NCBI RefSeq assembly: GCF_046719735.1
Contig: NZ_JAUTWQ010000015.1
Location: 83,361-147,360 of the forward strand
Length of the DNA stretch: 64,000 nt
Direction of reading: 5' to 3'
Source: Halobacillus_B rhizosphaerae
Lineage (GTDB): Bacteria > Bacillota > Bacilli > Bacillales > Halobacillaceae
Shown here piece by piece: positions 17,014 through 24,822 of this stretch. The position numbers and the translations under genes are program-made. The notes beneath the pieces are model-generated. The model did not search any database. It worked only from the letters and a program-made list of their open reading frames with translations, and was not told where the DNA came from. Each line of letters opens with the position of its first letter. Positions within the stretch are counted from its first letter, which is position 1.

Positions 17014-18393
17014 ATGAGACAAACGATACAATCCTTAGTAGATGAATTAAAAAGTCACTTGCACGAATACCAAATTACCACGAACGAAACCATACTTGAA
17101 CATCACAGCAAAGACGAGTCCTACCACGCCTGGAACGCTCCTGATCTTGTTGTTTTTCCAGAAAGTGCGGAAGACGTGAGTCACATTATAAAAATAGCGG
17201 ATGCGCACCAAATTGCTGTGACTCCCTTTGGACTGGGGTCGAGCTTAGAAGGGCATGCAATCCCCTATAATAAAGGAATCTCAATTGATTTTTCAGCGAT
17301 GAATAAAGTGATTGAGGTGCGGGAGAATGACTTTCTTGTCAAAGTCCAGCCCGGGGTGACGCGTTCGCAGCTCGACAAAGAATTGAAGAAGTATGGCCTC
17401 TTTTTCTCTGTGGACCCTGGAGCGGATGCTACTCTTGGAGGTATGGCGGCAACGAATGCCAGTGGGACGACGTCGGTCAAATACGGGGTAATGAGAGATC
17501 AGGTTCAGGACCTGGAAGTGGTGATGGCGGATGGAGAAATTATTCGAACTGGGAATTTGGCTAGAAAATCGGTCTCTGGTTACGATTTAACGAGTCTTAT
17601 AGTTGGTTCTGAAGGTACTATAGGATGCATTACAGAATTAACGCTGCAGCTTTATGGGATACCCGAACATATAACAGCAGGGCGCGCTGCGTTCCCAACC
17701 GTGGATCATGCTGTGAATGCTGTGGTAGCGATTCTGCAGGCAGGCGTACCAATTGCCCGCGTTGAGTTAGTCGATGAAGCATCCGTCAGACAGGTCAATC
17801 GCTTCAGTGAAACGGATTACGAAGAAAAAGCGACCTTATTTCTTGAGTTTCATGGTAATGAACCTGGTCTCCAACATGACGTTTTATTTACGAAAGAAAT
17901 AGTGGCCGACTATCAATGTGAAGACATTCAATTTGAAAAGGATAACGCCTCGAGAAATAAACTTTGGGATGCTCGTCATAATTTGGCTTATGCCTATATT
18001 CACGGCAATCCTGAACGGAAGCTAATGGTCACGGACGTATGTGTGCCTATCACAGAGCTTGGCGGGGCTATCAAACATGCGAGAGAGAAAATTAACGAGT
18101 TAAATCTAGTATCAGGAATTCTGGGGCATGTGGGAGACGGTAATTATCATGCTTTACTGATGATTAATACAAGCGATCCGGAAGAAGTGCAGAAGGCGGA
18201 ACATTTTAATAAAGAGATTGTTACCTATGCGCTTTCTTGTGGCGGAACGTGCACAGGGGAGCATGGCGTGGGACTTGGCAAAATGAAATATCAGGAGCGG
18301 GAACATGGAAATGCGCTGACAGTAATGAAGGCGATCAAGTCCGCACTTGATCCAAAGGGAATTATGAATCCGAATAAGCTGGTTGATAATTGA
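17014..18393 (+). CDS. FAD-binding 2-hydroxyacid oxidase (GlcD/D-lactate dehydrogenase type)
   Basis: About 459 residues. The N-terminal FAD_binding_4 domain contains PFGLGSSLEGHAIP (about 70-83), DPGADATLGGMAATNASGTT and GYDLTSLIVGSEGTIGCITE. The C-terminal oxidase domain ends in GGTCTGEHGVGLGKMKY with the conserved histidine. It should oxidise D-lactate, glycolate or a similar 2-hydroxyacid and pass electrons to quinone or cytochrome. GAGGAGG precedes the chosen ATG. It is monocistronic; the usual GlcE/GlcF partners are not present, which fits the single-subunit D-lactate dehydrogenase type better than glycolate oxidase. The exact substrate is undetermined. Confidence 0.9.
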   Translation: MRQTIQSLVDELKSHLHEYQITTNETILEHHSKDESYHAWNAPDLVVFPESAEDVSHIIKIADAHQIAVTPFGLGSSLEGHAIPYNKGISIDFSAMNKVIEVRENDFLVKVQPGVTRSQLDKELKKYGLFFSVDPGADATLGGMAATNASGTTSVKYGVMRDQVQDLEVVMADGEIIRTGNLARKSVSGYDLTSLIVGSEGTIGCITELTLQLYGIPEHITAGRAAFPTVDHAVNAVVAILQAGVPIARVELVDEASVRQVNRFSETDYEEKATLFLEFHGNEPGLQHDVLFTKEIVADYQCEDIQFEKDNASRNKLWDARHNLAYAYIHGNPERKLMVTDVCVPITELGGAIKHAREKINELNLVSGILGHVGDGNYHALLMINTSDPEEVQKAEHFNKEIVTYALSCGGTCTGEHGVGLGKMKYQEREHGNALTVMKAIKSALDPKGIMNPNKLVDN

Positions 18394-18412
18394 GGGCTGG
18401 TTACGCCCTGCA

Positions 18413-18466
18413 AAAAAATAGAATCCCCTCTAACTAGTAAATGGACGGAGGAGATTCTATTTTTTA
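18413..18466 (+). terminator. terminator after the glcD-like gene
   Basis: A long interrupted stem whose base is AATAGAATC paired with GATTCTATT is followed by a run of T residues; A-runs on the other side make it potentially bidirectional. Confidence 0.75.
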
Positions 18467-18642
18467 TTATATGAAGGTACATAGAAATAGGAAGAAGGGT
18501 CTCTTTTACGGTCCGTGGCTGGGATAAGTGTAATCGAACCTTTCTACGGGAAAAGGGGGAAGAAGATGTGATAGACAGCAGACTGCTTCATTTTCCTCTT
18601 CAGGAAAGTAAAAGCTGCTAAGATCATAAGGAGGTAAAGGAT

Positions 18643-19152
18643 ATGTCTGAACAAACTAACGAGAAAACCATTAAGAATATTAAAGACTTAATTAAAGATG
18701 AAAAGGTAGCCATGCTGACCACCGTTTCTCCCGAAGGTAAGCTAATGTCACGGCCGATGCACACCCAGGAAGTACAAATGGATAAAGAAGAGATCTGGTT
18801 TATTACAGAGAAAGATACAGAGAAATATAAGGACATCAACCTTAATCCTGCCGTTAACTTAGCTTATGCAGGCGGATCCTATGTTTCGATCAGCGGTACG
18901 GCAGAATTTGTCCAAGATGAGCAGAAGAAGAAAGAGTACATGAGTAAGATTGTTGAAAAAGTGCTGAACACTTCTGCTGAGGATCCGAATGTTGTCTTGG
19001 TTAAAGTGAAACCCGAAATCGCTGAATACTGGGAATCCGGATTAAGCGTCAAGACCGTTAAGGAATTTGCGAAAAAAGTGGCAAGCAGTCATTCAATTGA
19101 AGACGGCAATGATTTAAAAGATACGGTTCGCTTTGAGGAAGACAAACGATAA
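18643..19152 (+). CDS. pyridoxamine 5'-phosphate oxidase-like (general stress protein 26 type) protein
   Basis: A 169-residue split-barrel flavin-binding protein. The stretch VAMLTTVSPEGKLMSRPM (about 23-40), IWFITEKDTEKYKDI, and YVSISGTAEFVQD are typical of the GSP26 group. Members bind FMN, FAD or F420, and are often stress-induced; the enzymatic role is not known. AAGGAGGTAAAGG precedes the ATG. It stands alone between terminators at 18413 and 19251. I see no convincing sigma-B promoter ahead of it. Confidence 0.88.
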   Translation: MSEQTNEKTIKNIKDLIKDEKVAMLTTVSPEGKLMSRPMHTQEVQMDKEEIWFITEKDTEKYKDINLNPAVNLAYAGGSYVSISGTAEFVQDEQKKKEYMSKIVEKVLNTSAEDPNVVLVKVKPEIAEYWESGLSVKTVKEFAKKVASSHSIEDGNDLKDTVRFEEDKR

Positions 19153-19250
19153 TTTTATTTAGGTATATTTTGATAAAAAGCTGAAGGATCGAACCGCCAT
19201 GTAAATCGGTGGTGCACGAGTGACTATCCTCTCCATCATAACTAGTAATC

Positions 19251-19291
19251 AAGAGGTCAATCCTAAAAAATATGGATTGGCTTCTTTTTTG
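19251..19291 (+). terminator. terminator after the GSP26-like gene
   Basis: A 13-bp stem with G-U pairs (AAGAGGTCAATCC with GGATTGGCTTCTT) is followed by T residues; it belongs to the same look-alike set as 1571 and 7104. Confidence 0.75.
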
Positions 19292-19372
19292 TTTTCAAGT
19301 CGTGTACATAGATCAGATTTCTAGCTAAGCTAGGCGTTTAGGCGTTTATAATTCCATTCTCGCCAAAATAAC

Positions 19373-19396
19373 TTCCCTTTGTATAATCAAAGGGAA
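19373..19396. repeat. perfect 9-bp palindrome around TATAAT
   Basis: TTCCCTTTG and CAAAGGGAA flank a central TATAAT. It lies about 90 bases ahead of arsR. There is no T run, so it is not a normal terminator. It could be an operator overlapping a -10 box, but no matching -35 is obvious. Confidence 0.45.
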
Positions 19397-19445
19397 AGAA
19401 AATGAACGGTCTTCCGTAATTCAAAGTGGATCATTTTTATTGCTA

Positions 19446-19465
19446 ATATAAGCATATACTTATAT
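19446..19465. promoter_or_regulatory. candidate ArsR operator
   Basis: ATATAAGCATATACTTATAT contains perfect 7-bp inverted arms around six bases, 22 bases before the arsR start. AT-rich palindromes of this kind are the usual ArsR/SmtB targets. It implies autoregulation of the whole ars operon. Confidence 0.65.
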
Positions 19466-19487
19466 ACTAATAATCGAGGTGATTCTT

Positions 19488-19832
19488 ATGAAGGAAACCA
19501 TCATTGAGTTAGAAGGTACAGCCAAAACATTAAAGCTGCTAGGAGACAAAACCCGGTTAACCATTATGGGGCTCATCAAAGATAGTGAATGCTGTGTTTG
19601 TGAATTTGTAGAAGTGTTACAAATGAGCCAGCCTTCGATCAGTCAGCATTTGAGAAAACTACGGGATGCAGGGCTGGTTAAAGAACAGAGGAGAGGGCAG
19701 TGGATCTTCTACTCCATAAACGCCCAACATGAAACGTACCCAGTTATTCAGAAGATTTTAGAACAAATACCGGATCAAAAAGAGAAATTAACCGCATTGG
19801 AGGACGCCGGTTTACGAATCCAATGCGACTAG
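19488..19832 (+). CDS. arsR: ArsR family arsenical-responsive repressor
   Basis: About 114 residues. A winged helix-turn-helix covers about residues 15-90 (LLGDKTRLTIMGLI, then MSQPSISQHLRKLRDAGLV as the recognition region). The As(III)-binding cysteines are Cys36 and Cys38 (ECCVCEF), with a further Cys35, as in the ELCVC-type ArsR proteins. The start at 19488 has GAGGTG ahead; the frame extends to a weaker start nine bases upstream. It heads arsRBC, and should repress the operon until arsenite binds. The final cysteine near the C terminus is not part of the classic site. Confidence 0.93.
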   Translation: MKETIIELEGTAKTLKLLGDKTRLTIMGLIKDSECCVCEFVEVLQMSQPSISQHLRKLRDAGLVKEQRRGQWIFYSINAQHETYPVIQKILEQIPDQKEKLTALEDAGLRIQCD

Positions 19833-19845
19833 TAGGGGGATTCCT

Positions 19846-21144
19846 TTGAATTTGGCCATTATAGCAATTATTATTTTTTTACTTACCTTAGTGCTTGTCA
19901 TTTGGCAGCCTAGAAACCTCGGTATAGGCTGGTCAGCCTGTACGGGAGCTATCTTAGCTTTACTCTTTGGCGTCGTGGACTTTCATGATGTAGCTGCGGT
20001 GACCGATATTGTCTGGAATGCGACACTCGCTTTTGTGGCAATTATCATTATTTCTTTAATACTGGATGAGATAGGTTTCTTTGAGTGGGCCGCTCTTCAT
20101 ATGGCCCGTGCAGCTAAAGGTGATGGCAGACGCATGTTTATTTACGTTACTTTATTGGGTGCAGTGGTTGCTGCCTTGTTTGCAAACGATGGAGCCGCAC
20201 TAATCTTGACACCGATTGTATTAGCGATGGTAAGGAATTTGAACTTTAAGCAAGCTATGATTCTTCCGTTTATTATGGCTAGTGGATTTATCGCGGATAC
20301 TACGTCCTTGCCGCTGGTCATTAGTAACTTGGTGAATATTGTTTCTGCAGACTTCTTTCATATTGGATTTGTTGAATATGCTTCGCGAATGATTATCCCG
20401 GACTTATTTTCCTTAGCTGCAAGTGTTCTTGTGTTATTTATATTTTTCAGGAAGAGTATTCCTGGACGGTATGATCTTTCACAGCTGAAAAAGCCGAGCG
20501 AAGCTATCAAAGATCACAAAATGTTCCGCCTGTCCTGGGGTGTCCTGGCTGTGCTGTTAGTTGGATACTTTGCCAGTGAGCCTCTAGGCATTCCCGTTTC
20601 TTTTATCGTTGGAATTGCAGCAATTTTCTTCTTAATCATGGCACGAAGAAGTGCTGCTGTGAAAACGGGAGAAGTGGTGAAGGGGGCACCCTGGGCGATC
20701 GTATTCTTCTCTTTAGGGATGTATGTGGTGGTATATGGACTGCGAAATGTCGGATTAACGGATGTTCTCGCTAATATTATCCAAGCTACGGCGGATCAGG
20801 GACTGTTTATCGGCACCGTGTCTATGGGATTTATTGCTGCTATTCTTTCTTCGATCATGAATAACATGCCAACTGTTATGATTGATGCGCTTGCTATCTC
20901 TGGTACCGATGCGACAGGGACGATGAAAGACGCCTTGATTTATGCTAATGTGATCGGATCTGATCTTGGACCGAAAATTACACCGATTGGATCTTTAGCT
21001 ACCTTATTATGGCTTCATGTCCTTTCCGCTAAAGGAGTAAAAATTCCGTGGGGCTACTATTTTAAAATTGGAGTAATACTAACCGTTCCCACACTATTTA
21101 TTACATTAGCCGGTCTCTATGTTTGGCTGTTGATTCTATCATGA
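19846..21144 (+). CDS. arsB: arsenite efflux pump ArsB
   Basis: A 432-residue membrane protein of the ArsB family of the ion-transporter superfamily, with about twelve hydrophobic segments. Family stretches are NDGAALILTPIVLAMVRNL (about 115-133), IADTTSLPLVISNLVNI and NNMPTVMIDALAI, with SDLGPKITPIGSLATLLWL near 370. It extrudes As(III), and Sb(III), from the cell. Translation starts with TTG after GTAGGGGG, 13 bases behind arsR. There is no arsA ATPase gene, so it works as a secondary pump. Confidence 0.95.
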   Translation: MNLAIIAIIIFLLTLVLVIWQPRNLGIGWSACTGAILALLFGVVDFHDVAAVTDIVWNATLAFVAIIIISLILDEIGFFEWAALHMARAAKGDGRRMFIYVTLLGAVVAALFANDGAALILTPIVLAMVRNLNFKQAMILPFIMASGFIADTTSLPLVISNLVNIVSADFFHIGFVEYASRMIIPDLFSLAASVLVLFIFFRKSIPGRYDLSQLKKPSEAIKDHKMFRLSWGVLAVLLVGYFASEPLGIPVSFIVGIAAIFFLIMARRSAAVKTGEVVKGAPWAIVFFSLGMYVVVYGLRNVGLTDVLANIIQATADQGLFIGTVSMGFIAAILSSIMNNMPTVMIDALAISGTDATGTMKDALIYANVIGSDLGPKITPIGSLATLLWLHVLSAKGVKIPWGYYFKIGVILTVPTLFITLAGLYVWLLILS

Positions 21145-21168
21145 CCTTAACAAAAGGAGAAATGTATC

Positions 21169-21591
21169 ATGTCTAACAAACCCGTTATTTATTTTCTTTG
21201 CACAGGAAACTCTTGCCGTAGTCAAATGGCAGAAGGTTTTGGAAAGAAATATCTTGGAGAAGAGTTTGATGTTCGTTCAGCTGGTATTGAATCACACGGA
21301 CTGAACCCTAACGCTGTTAAAGCGATGAAGGAAGTGGATATTGATATCAGTGATCAGACTTCTGATATTATTGATGCAGATATTTTAAGCAACTCAGCCT
21401 TTGCCATTACTCTCTGCGGGGATGCGAAGGATAAATGTCCGATCACTCCTCCACACGTTACCCGCTTCCACTGGGGATTCGACGATCCAGCTAAGGCAGA
21501 AGGTAACGAAGAAGAGAAATGGGAGGTCTTTCAGCGTGTTCGCGACCAAATAGCTGATCGTATCCAGCAATTTGCTGAAGAGAAGCACTAA
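21169..21591 (+). CDS. arsC: thioredoxin-coupled arsenate reductase ArsC
   Basis: A 140-residue enzyme of the low-molecular-weight phosphatase fold. It reduces As(V) to As(III) for export by ArsB. The CX5R loop is Cys11-TGNSC-Arg17, and the redox cysteines Cys83 and Cys90 (CGDAKDKC) match the three-cysteine relay of the Staphylococcus/Bacillus type, so reduction should come from thioredoxin. AAAGGAG lies before the start. A thioredoxin reductase gene follows, in keeping with that electron source. Confidence 0.96.
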   Translation: MSNKPVIYFLCTGNSCRSQMAEGFGKKYLGEEFDVRSAGIESHGLNPNAVKAMKEVDIDISDQTSDIIDADILSNSAFAITLCGDAKDKCPITPPHVTRFHWGFDDPAKAEGNEEEKWEVFQRVRDQIADRIQQFAEEKH

Positions 21592-21813
21592 ATCTACGAA
21601 TGAAGGCAAGGATTACTAAATGTTTAACCGGTGTTTCCGAGGTCTATACTTTAATAGAGGATCATAAGGGAACTGTGGGACTTGACCAGTAGACTTAATC
21701 GGAGAATGGTAAAGGTATTTCCACATAAGATAATGCTATTATTCAACGGACCAATGAAAAAAGAGTAAGTTAGGAAATAGATGAAGATGAAACATTTATT
21801 GGAGGGTATGACC

Positions 21814-22761
21814 ATGGAAAAAGTAGTGATTTTAGGAACAGGACCTGCAGGATTAACAGCAGCGATCTATTTAGCAAGAGCGAACATGGAACCTTTAGTT
21901 ATTGAAGGGCCGGAGCCAGGCGGGCAGCTTACCTTAACCACAGAAGTAGAGAACTTTCCCGGATTTTCAGATGGCATTATGGGGCCGGAGCTTATGGATA
22001 ATATGAGGAAACAAGCAGAGAGATTCGGAGCGACGTTCAAGAGGGGATGGGTAACCGATGCCGCAGTTGACGAACGCCCCTTTACGTTATCAATCGATGG
22101 AATCGGAGAGGTAACGACGCAGTCTCTGATCATTTCCACCGGAGCATCAGCCAAGCTGCTTGAAATCCCGGGAGAAAAAGAAAACATCGGAAAAGGCGTA
22201 AGTACGTGTGCAACCTGTGATGGATTCTTCTTTAGAGATAAGAAAGTCATCATCGTTGGCGGAGGAGATTCTGCTATGGAAGAAGCGAACTTCCTGACAA
22301 AGTTTGCAAGTGAGGTTCAGATTGTTCATCGCCGGAACGAATTACGTGCCTCTAAGATTATGCAGGACCGTGCCAAAAACAATGAGAAAATTACTTGGGC
22401 GCTCAATCAGACGCCTGTAGAAATGGTATCGGACGGTATGAAGATCGCTGGATTAAAAGTAAAAGATAACGACACGGGGAAAGAAGAAATTCTGGATACC
22501 GATGGAATTTTTGTAGCGATCGGACACAATCCTAACACCGAATTTCTTAAAGGTAAGCTGAATATGGATGAAAAAGGCTACCTTCTCGTGGAGCCTGGGA
22601 CAACAAATACTAATATTCAGGGAGTATTTGCCTGTGGGGATGTTCAAGATCAAAAGTACCGTCAAGCGATTACAGCTGCGGGCACAGGGTGTATGGCGGC
22701 CATGGATGCGGAGAAATATATTGAAGGAGAAACGATCATGGACTGGAGTCAAAGTCTTTAA
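21814..22761 (+). CDS. trxB: thioredoxin reductase
   Basis: About 315 residues. The FAD site is GTGPAGLTAAIYLARA (residues 8-23), the redox-active pair is Cys132 and Cys135 (CATCDGFF), the NADPH site is GGGDSAMEE, and the C-terminal FAD motif is GVFACGDVQD. It keeps thioredoxin reduced with NADPH. I choose the ATG at 21814 because GGAGGG lies seven bases before it; the ATG at 21808 is too close. It is 222 bases behind arsC, so it may be part of the ars regulon or have its own promoter. A second, housekeeping copy elsewhere in the genome would be expected. Confidence 0.93.
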   Translation: MEKVVILGTGPAGLTAAIYLARANMEPLVIEGPEPGGQLTLTTEVENFPGFSDGIMGPELMDNMRKQAERFGATFKRGWVTDAAVDERPFTLSIDGIGEVTTQSLIISTGASAKLLEIPGEKENIGKGVSTCATCDGFFFRDKKVIIVGGGDSAMEEANFLTKFASEVQIVHRRNELRASKIMQDRAKNNEKITWALNQTPVEMVSDGMKIAGLKVKDNDTGKEEILDTDGIFVAIGHNPNTEFLKGKLNMDEKGYLLVEPGTTNTNIQGVFACGDVQDQKYRQAITAAGTGCMAAMDAEKYIEGETIMDWSQSL

Positions 22762-22858
22762 ATAAAGCTGCAAACAGTTGAAATCCGTGAAGATGCAGCT
22801 GAAGATTATATAAATTGTATAGCCTCAGGAATACATTCTTAGTATCTATTCCATAAAC

Positions 22859-22904
22859 AAAAGAAGCTGGTCTCTGCCATAATGGGAGACCAGCTTCTTT
22901 ATAT
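22859..22904. terminator. bidirectional terminator between trxB and opuAC
   Basis: A 14-bp perfect stem (AAGAAGCTGGTCTC with GAGACCAGCTTCTT) stands between two converging genes, with T-rich sequence beyond the right arm and A-rich before the left. Confidence 0.8.
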
Positions 22905-22916
22905 TTTCTAGGCGTG

Positions 22917-23807
22917 TTATTTTACCCATTCATCAATCAAATCTTGATTTTCATCTACCCACTGTTTAGCGCCTTCAAGAGGTTCTTCGCTGTTTTCTAC
23001 TTTGTCAATCAGCGAGCCGATTTGTTTATCATTCATTTTCCAGTTCTTAAACCATTGGCTTACTTCTGGATAATCGTCTGCAAATCCTTGTCTTGTCGCA
23101 TGGTGAATCTTTTCAACACCACCGAATGTTTTCTTCGGATCATCGAGGAATTTTAGGTCATATTTGGAGAATACCCAGTGAGGACTCCAAAGCGGGGCAA
23201 CGATAGGTTCTTTGTCGTCAATGGCTTTGCCAATCTCAGCTAACATTGCAGGTTCAGAGCTTGATTGCAGTTCGTAATCAAGGTCATAGTCTTTAATTAG
23301 TTTCTCTGTCACTTCCATCGTTCCGGCGCCAGGGTCAAACCCGACAATTTTGCCATCGAACATATCTTTATGGGCGTTTAAGTCTTTAACGCTGTTAATG
23401 TCATCTAAATAGGCAGGAACAACAAGCCCTACTTTTGCATGGTCATACCAAGTAGCGTCGGAGAAATTAACCGTATCTTTATATTTCTTCAGATAGTTAG
23501 CATCCTGAACGGGCAGCCAGATTTCTAAACTAGCATCCAGATCGCCATTTTCTAATGCTTTCATGGTAGATCCCATGTTCAAATTCTTTAACTTCACGTC
23601 ATAGCCTTTATCTTTTAAAATGACCTTCCACATGTTAGTTATGGCAATATTTTCAGCCCAGTTAATTTGGCCCATCGTTATTTCTTTACTCTTTTCCTCT
23701 GAGTCTGATCCTGATTGATCCTCGCCGCTCGTGCTTCCGCATGCTGTGAGTACAGCTGCCATAAGTATAGCTAAAAATAACATAAATCCTGTTTTCCGCT
23801 TATTCAT
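22917..23807 (-). CDS. opuAC: glycine betaine/proline ABC substrate-binding lipoprotein (OpuAC-like)
   Basis: About 296 residues. A lipoprotein signal ends at LTACGS (lipid-modified cysteine near residue 23). It is followed by an acidic Ser/Asp/Glu linker and an OpuAC-type binding domain (ENIAITNMWKVIL, IWLPVQDANY, WSPHWVFSKYDL) rich in the tryptophan and tyrosine residues that cage quaternary amines. AGGAG lies ahead of the ATG. No permease or ATPase gene is adjacent, so it is an orphan binding protein that must work with components encoded elsewhere. It lies next to gbsR and the betaine synthesis genes and shares a 16-base promoter-region sequence with betB. Confidence 0.9.
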   Translation of the reverse strand: MNKRKTGFMLFLAILMAAVLTACGSTSGEDQSGSDSEEKSKEITMGQINWAENIAITNMWKVILKDKGYDVKLKNLNMGSTMKALENGDLDASLEIWLPVQDANYLKKYKDTVNFSDATWYDHAKVGLVVPAYLDDINSVKDLNAHKDMFDGKIVGFDPGAGTMEVTEKLIKDYDLDYELQSSSEPAMLAEIGKAIDDKEPIVAPLWSPHWVFSKYDLKFLDDPKKTFGGVEKIHHATRQGFADDYPEVSQWFKNWKMNDKQIGSLIDKVENSEEPLEGAKQWVDENQDLIDEWVK

Positions 23808-23868
23808 GTTCAAAACTCCTTTCATGAAGGTATTTATTATTTAAAATACATCTTTAAAGTTTAATGTA

Positions 23869-23884
23869 TTAAAAATTTATTTAA
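23869..23884 (-). promoter_or_regulatory. 16-base box upstream of opuAC shared with betB
   Basis: Read on the minus strand this is TTAAATAAATTTTTAA, identical to 24775-24790. It lies about 60 bases before the opuAC start. It may be a GbsR binding sequence; being very AT-rich, chance identity is possible. Confidence 0.4.
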
Positions 23885-23993
23885 CAAAAAAGCAAAACGA
23901 AGCCTGCTTATTTTTTAAAAAAAGAGGGAATAGTCAGAGGACCAGGCAGTCAATAGCCGCTTGCCATTAAACTGCCTGATAGCTTTCTGTACC

Positions 23994-24545
23994 TTAATCT
24001 CGTCGATCTTTAGGCAGGAATTCAAATATCTTACCGCTTCTTATACTTGCAACTAGATCATCGAGCCAGCGGTAGTAGGTTTTAGATTCTTCTAATTGAT
24101 CATAGTATTTCTTGGCTTCTGCTACGATGTCTGGAGTACTGTCAGGATCTTTGATAATCTCTATGAAATCTTCTTGTGACTCCTCGATCGCTTCGAAATT
24201 CATTTTCACTTCTCGTTCCCACATCTGACAGTAAAAGGCCATGAAGGAGCGGAAGAAATTCTTCTCCGCTACATACGTATGCTTCCGGGAACCGCGGGTG
24301 AATGTTTTTTTCACCATATCTATTTCCTGGAGCCTGCGGACGCTGGTACTCATACTTGGTTTGCTCATTTCGAGCTCTGTACGCATTTCATCGAGTGTCA
24401 TCTGATCCTCAAAGTACATGGTCGCATATAAGTTGGCAGCGGCGGGGGTGACCCCATATAAATCCATTGTTTCTGCAATGGCACCAATGACTTTATCTTT
24501 AGCTTCTTCCATTTTAATTCTGGAACTTTCATTAGATTCACTCAT
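23994..24545 (-). CDS. gbsR: GbsR/MarR family choline-responsive repressor
   Basis: A 183-residue regulator of the GbsR type. The winged helix-turn-helix covers about residues 30-95 (TPAAANLYATMYF, then MSKPSMSTSVRRLQEIDMV). The remainder is helical, with aromatic residues (YCQMWEREV) in the part that binds choline in the known family. It should repress betaine synthesis without choline. GGAG lies nine bases before the start. It diverges from betB and lies upstream of opuAC on the same strand, so it is placed to control both. Confidence 0.92.
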   Translation of the reverse strand: MSESNESSRIKMEEAKDKVIGAIAETMDLYGVTPAAANLYATMYFEDQMTLDEMRTELEMSKPSMSTSVRRLQEIDMVKKTFTRGSRKHTYVAEKNFFRSFMAFYCQMWEREVKMNFEAIEESQEDFIEIIKDPDSTPDIVAEAKKYYDQLEESKTYYRWLDDLVASIRSGKIFEFLPKDRRD

Positions 24546-24737
24546 AAGGTCGCTCCTTCAATATAAAGTAAACCGTGTTAAATAATTATCGAATCTTCTT
24601 TATAAACTTAATGTTATCTTGTTGAGATGAAATGTCAAATGAACGGGGTGGTTTTTCCTATTTAAAACGGTTATTCTCTTTCTCATTCTAACCATCTACC
24701 TTTATTTTAATGATTTCTTTATCATCTGTCACTTATT

Positions 24738-24790
24738 TTGACAGCCTAAAAAAGACATGTTAGTGTTTTAGTTATTAAATAAATTTTTAA
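24738..24790 (+). promoter_or_regulatory. betB promoter with candidate GbsR box
   Basis: TTGACA at 24738-24743 is followed after 17 bases by TAGTGT (weak -10). Around the expected start of transcription lies TTAAATAAATTTTTAA (24775-24790), also found upstream of opuAC. This is a good place for a repressor to block transcription. Confidence 0.45.
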
Positions 24791-24822
24791 CAAACTTAAT
24801 TTAAAAAATTGGAGTGATAGAT

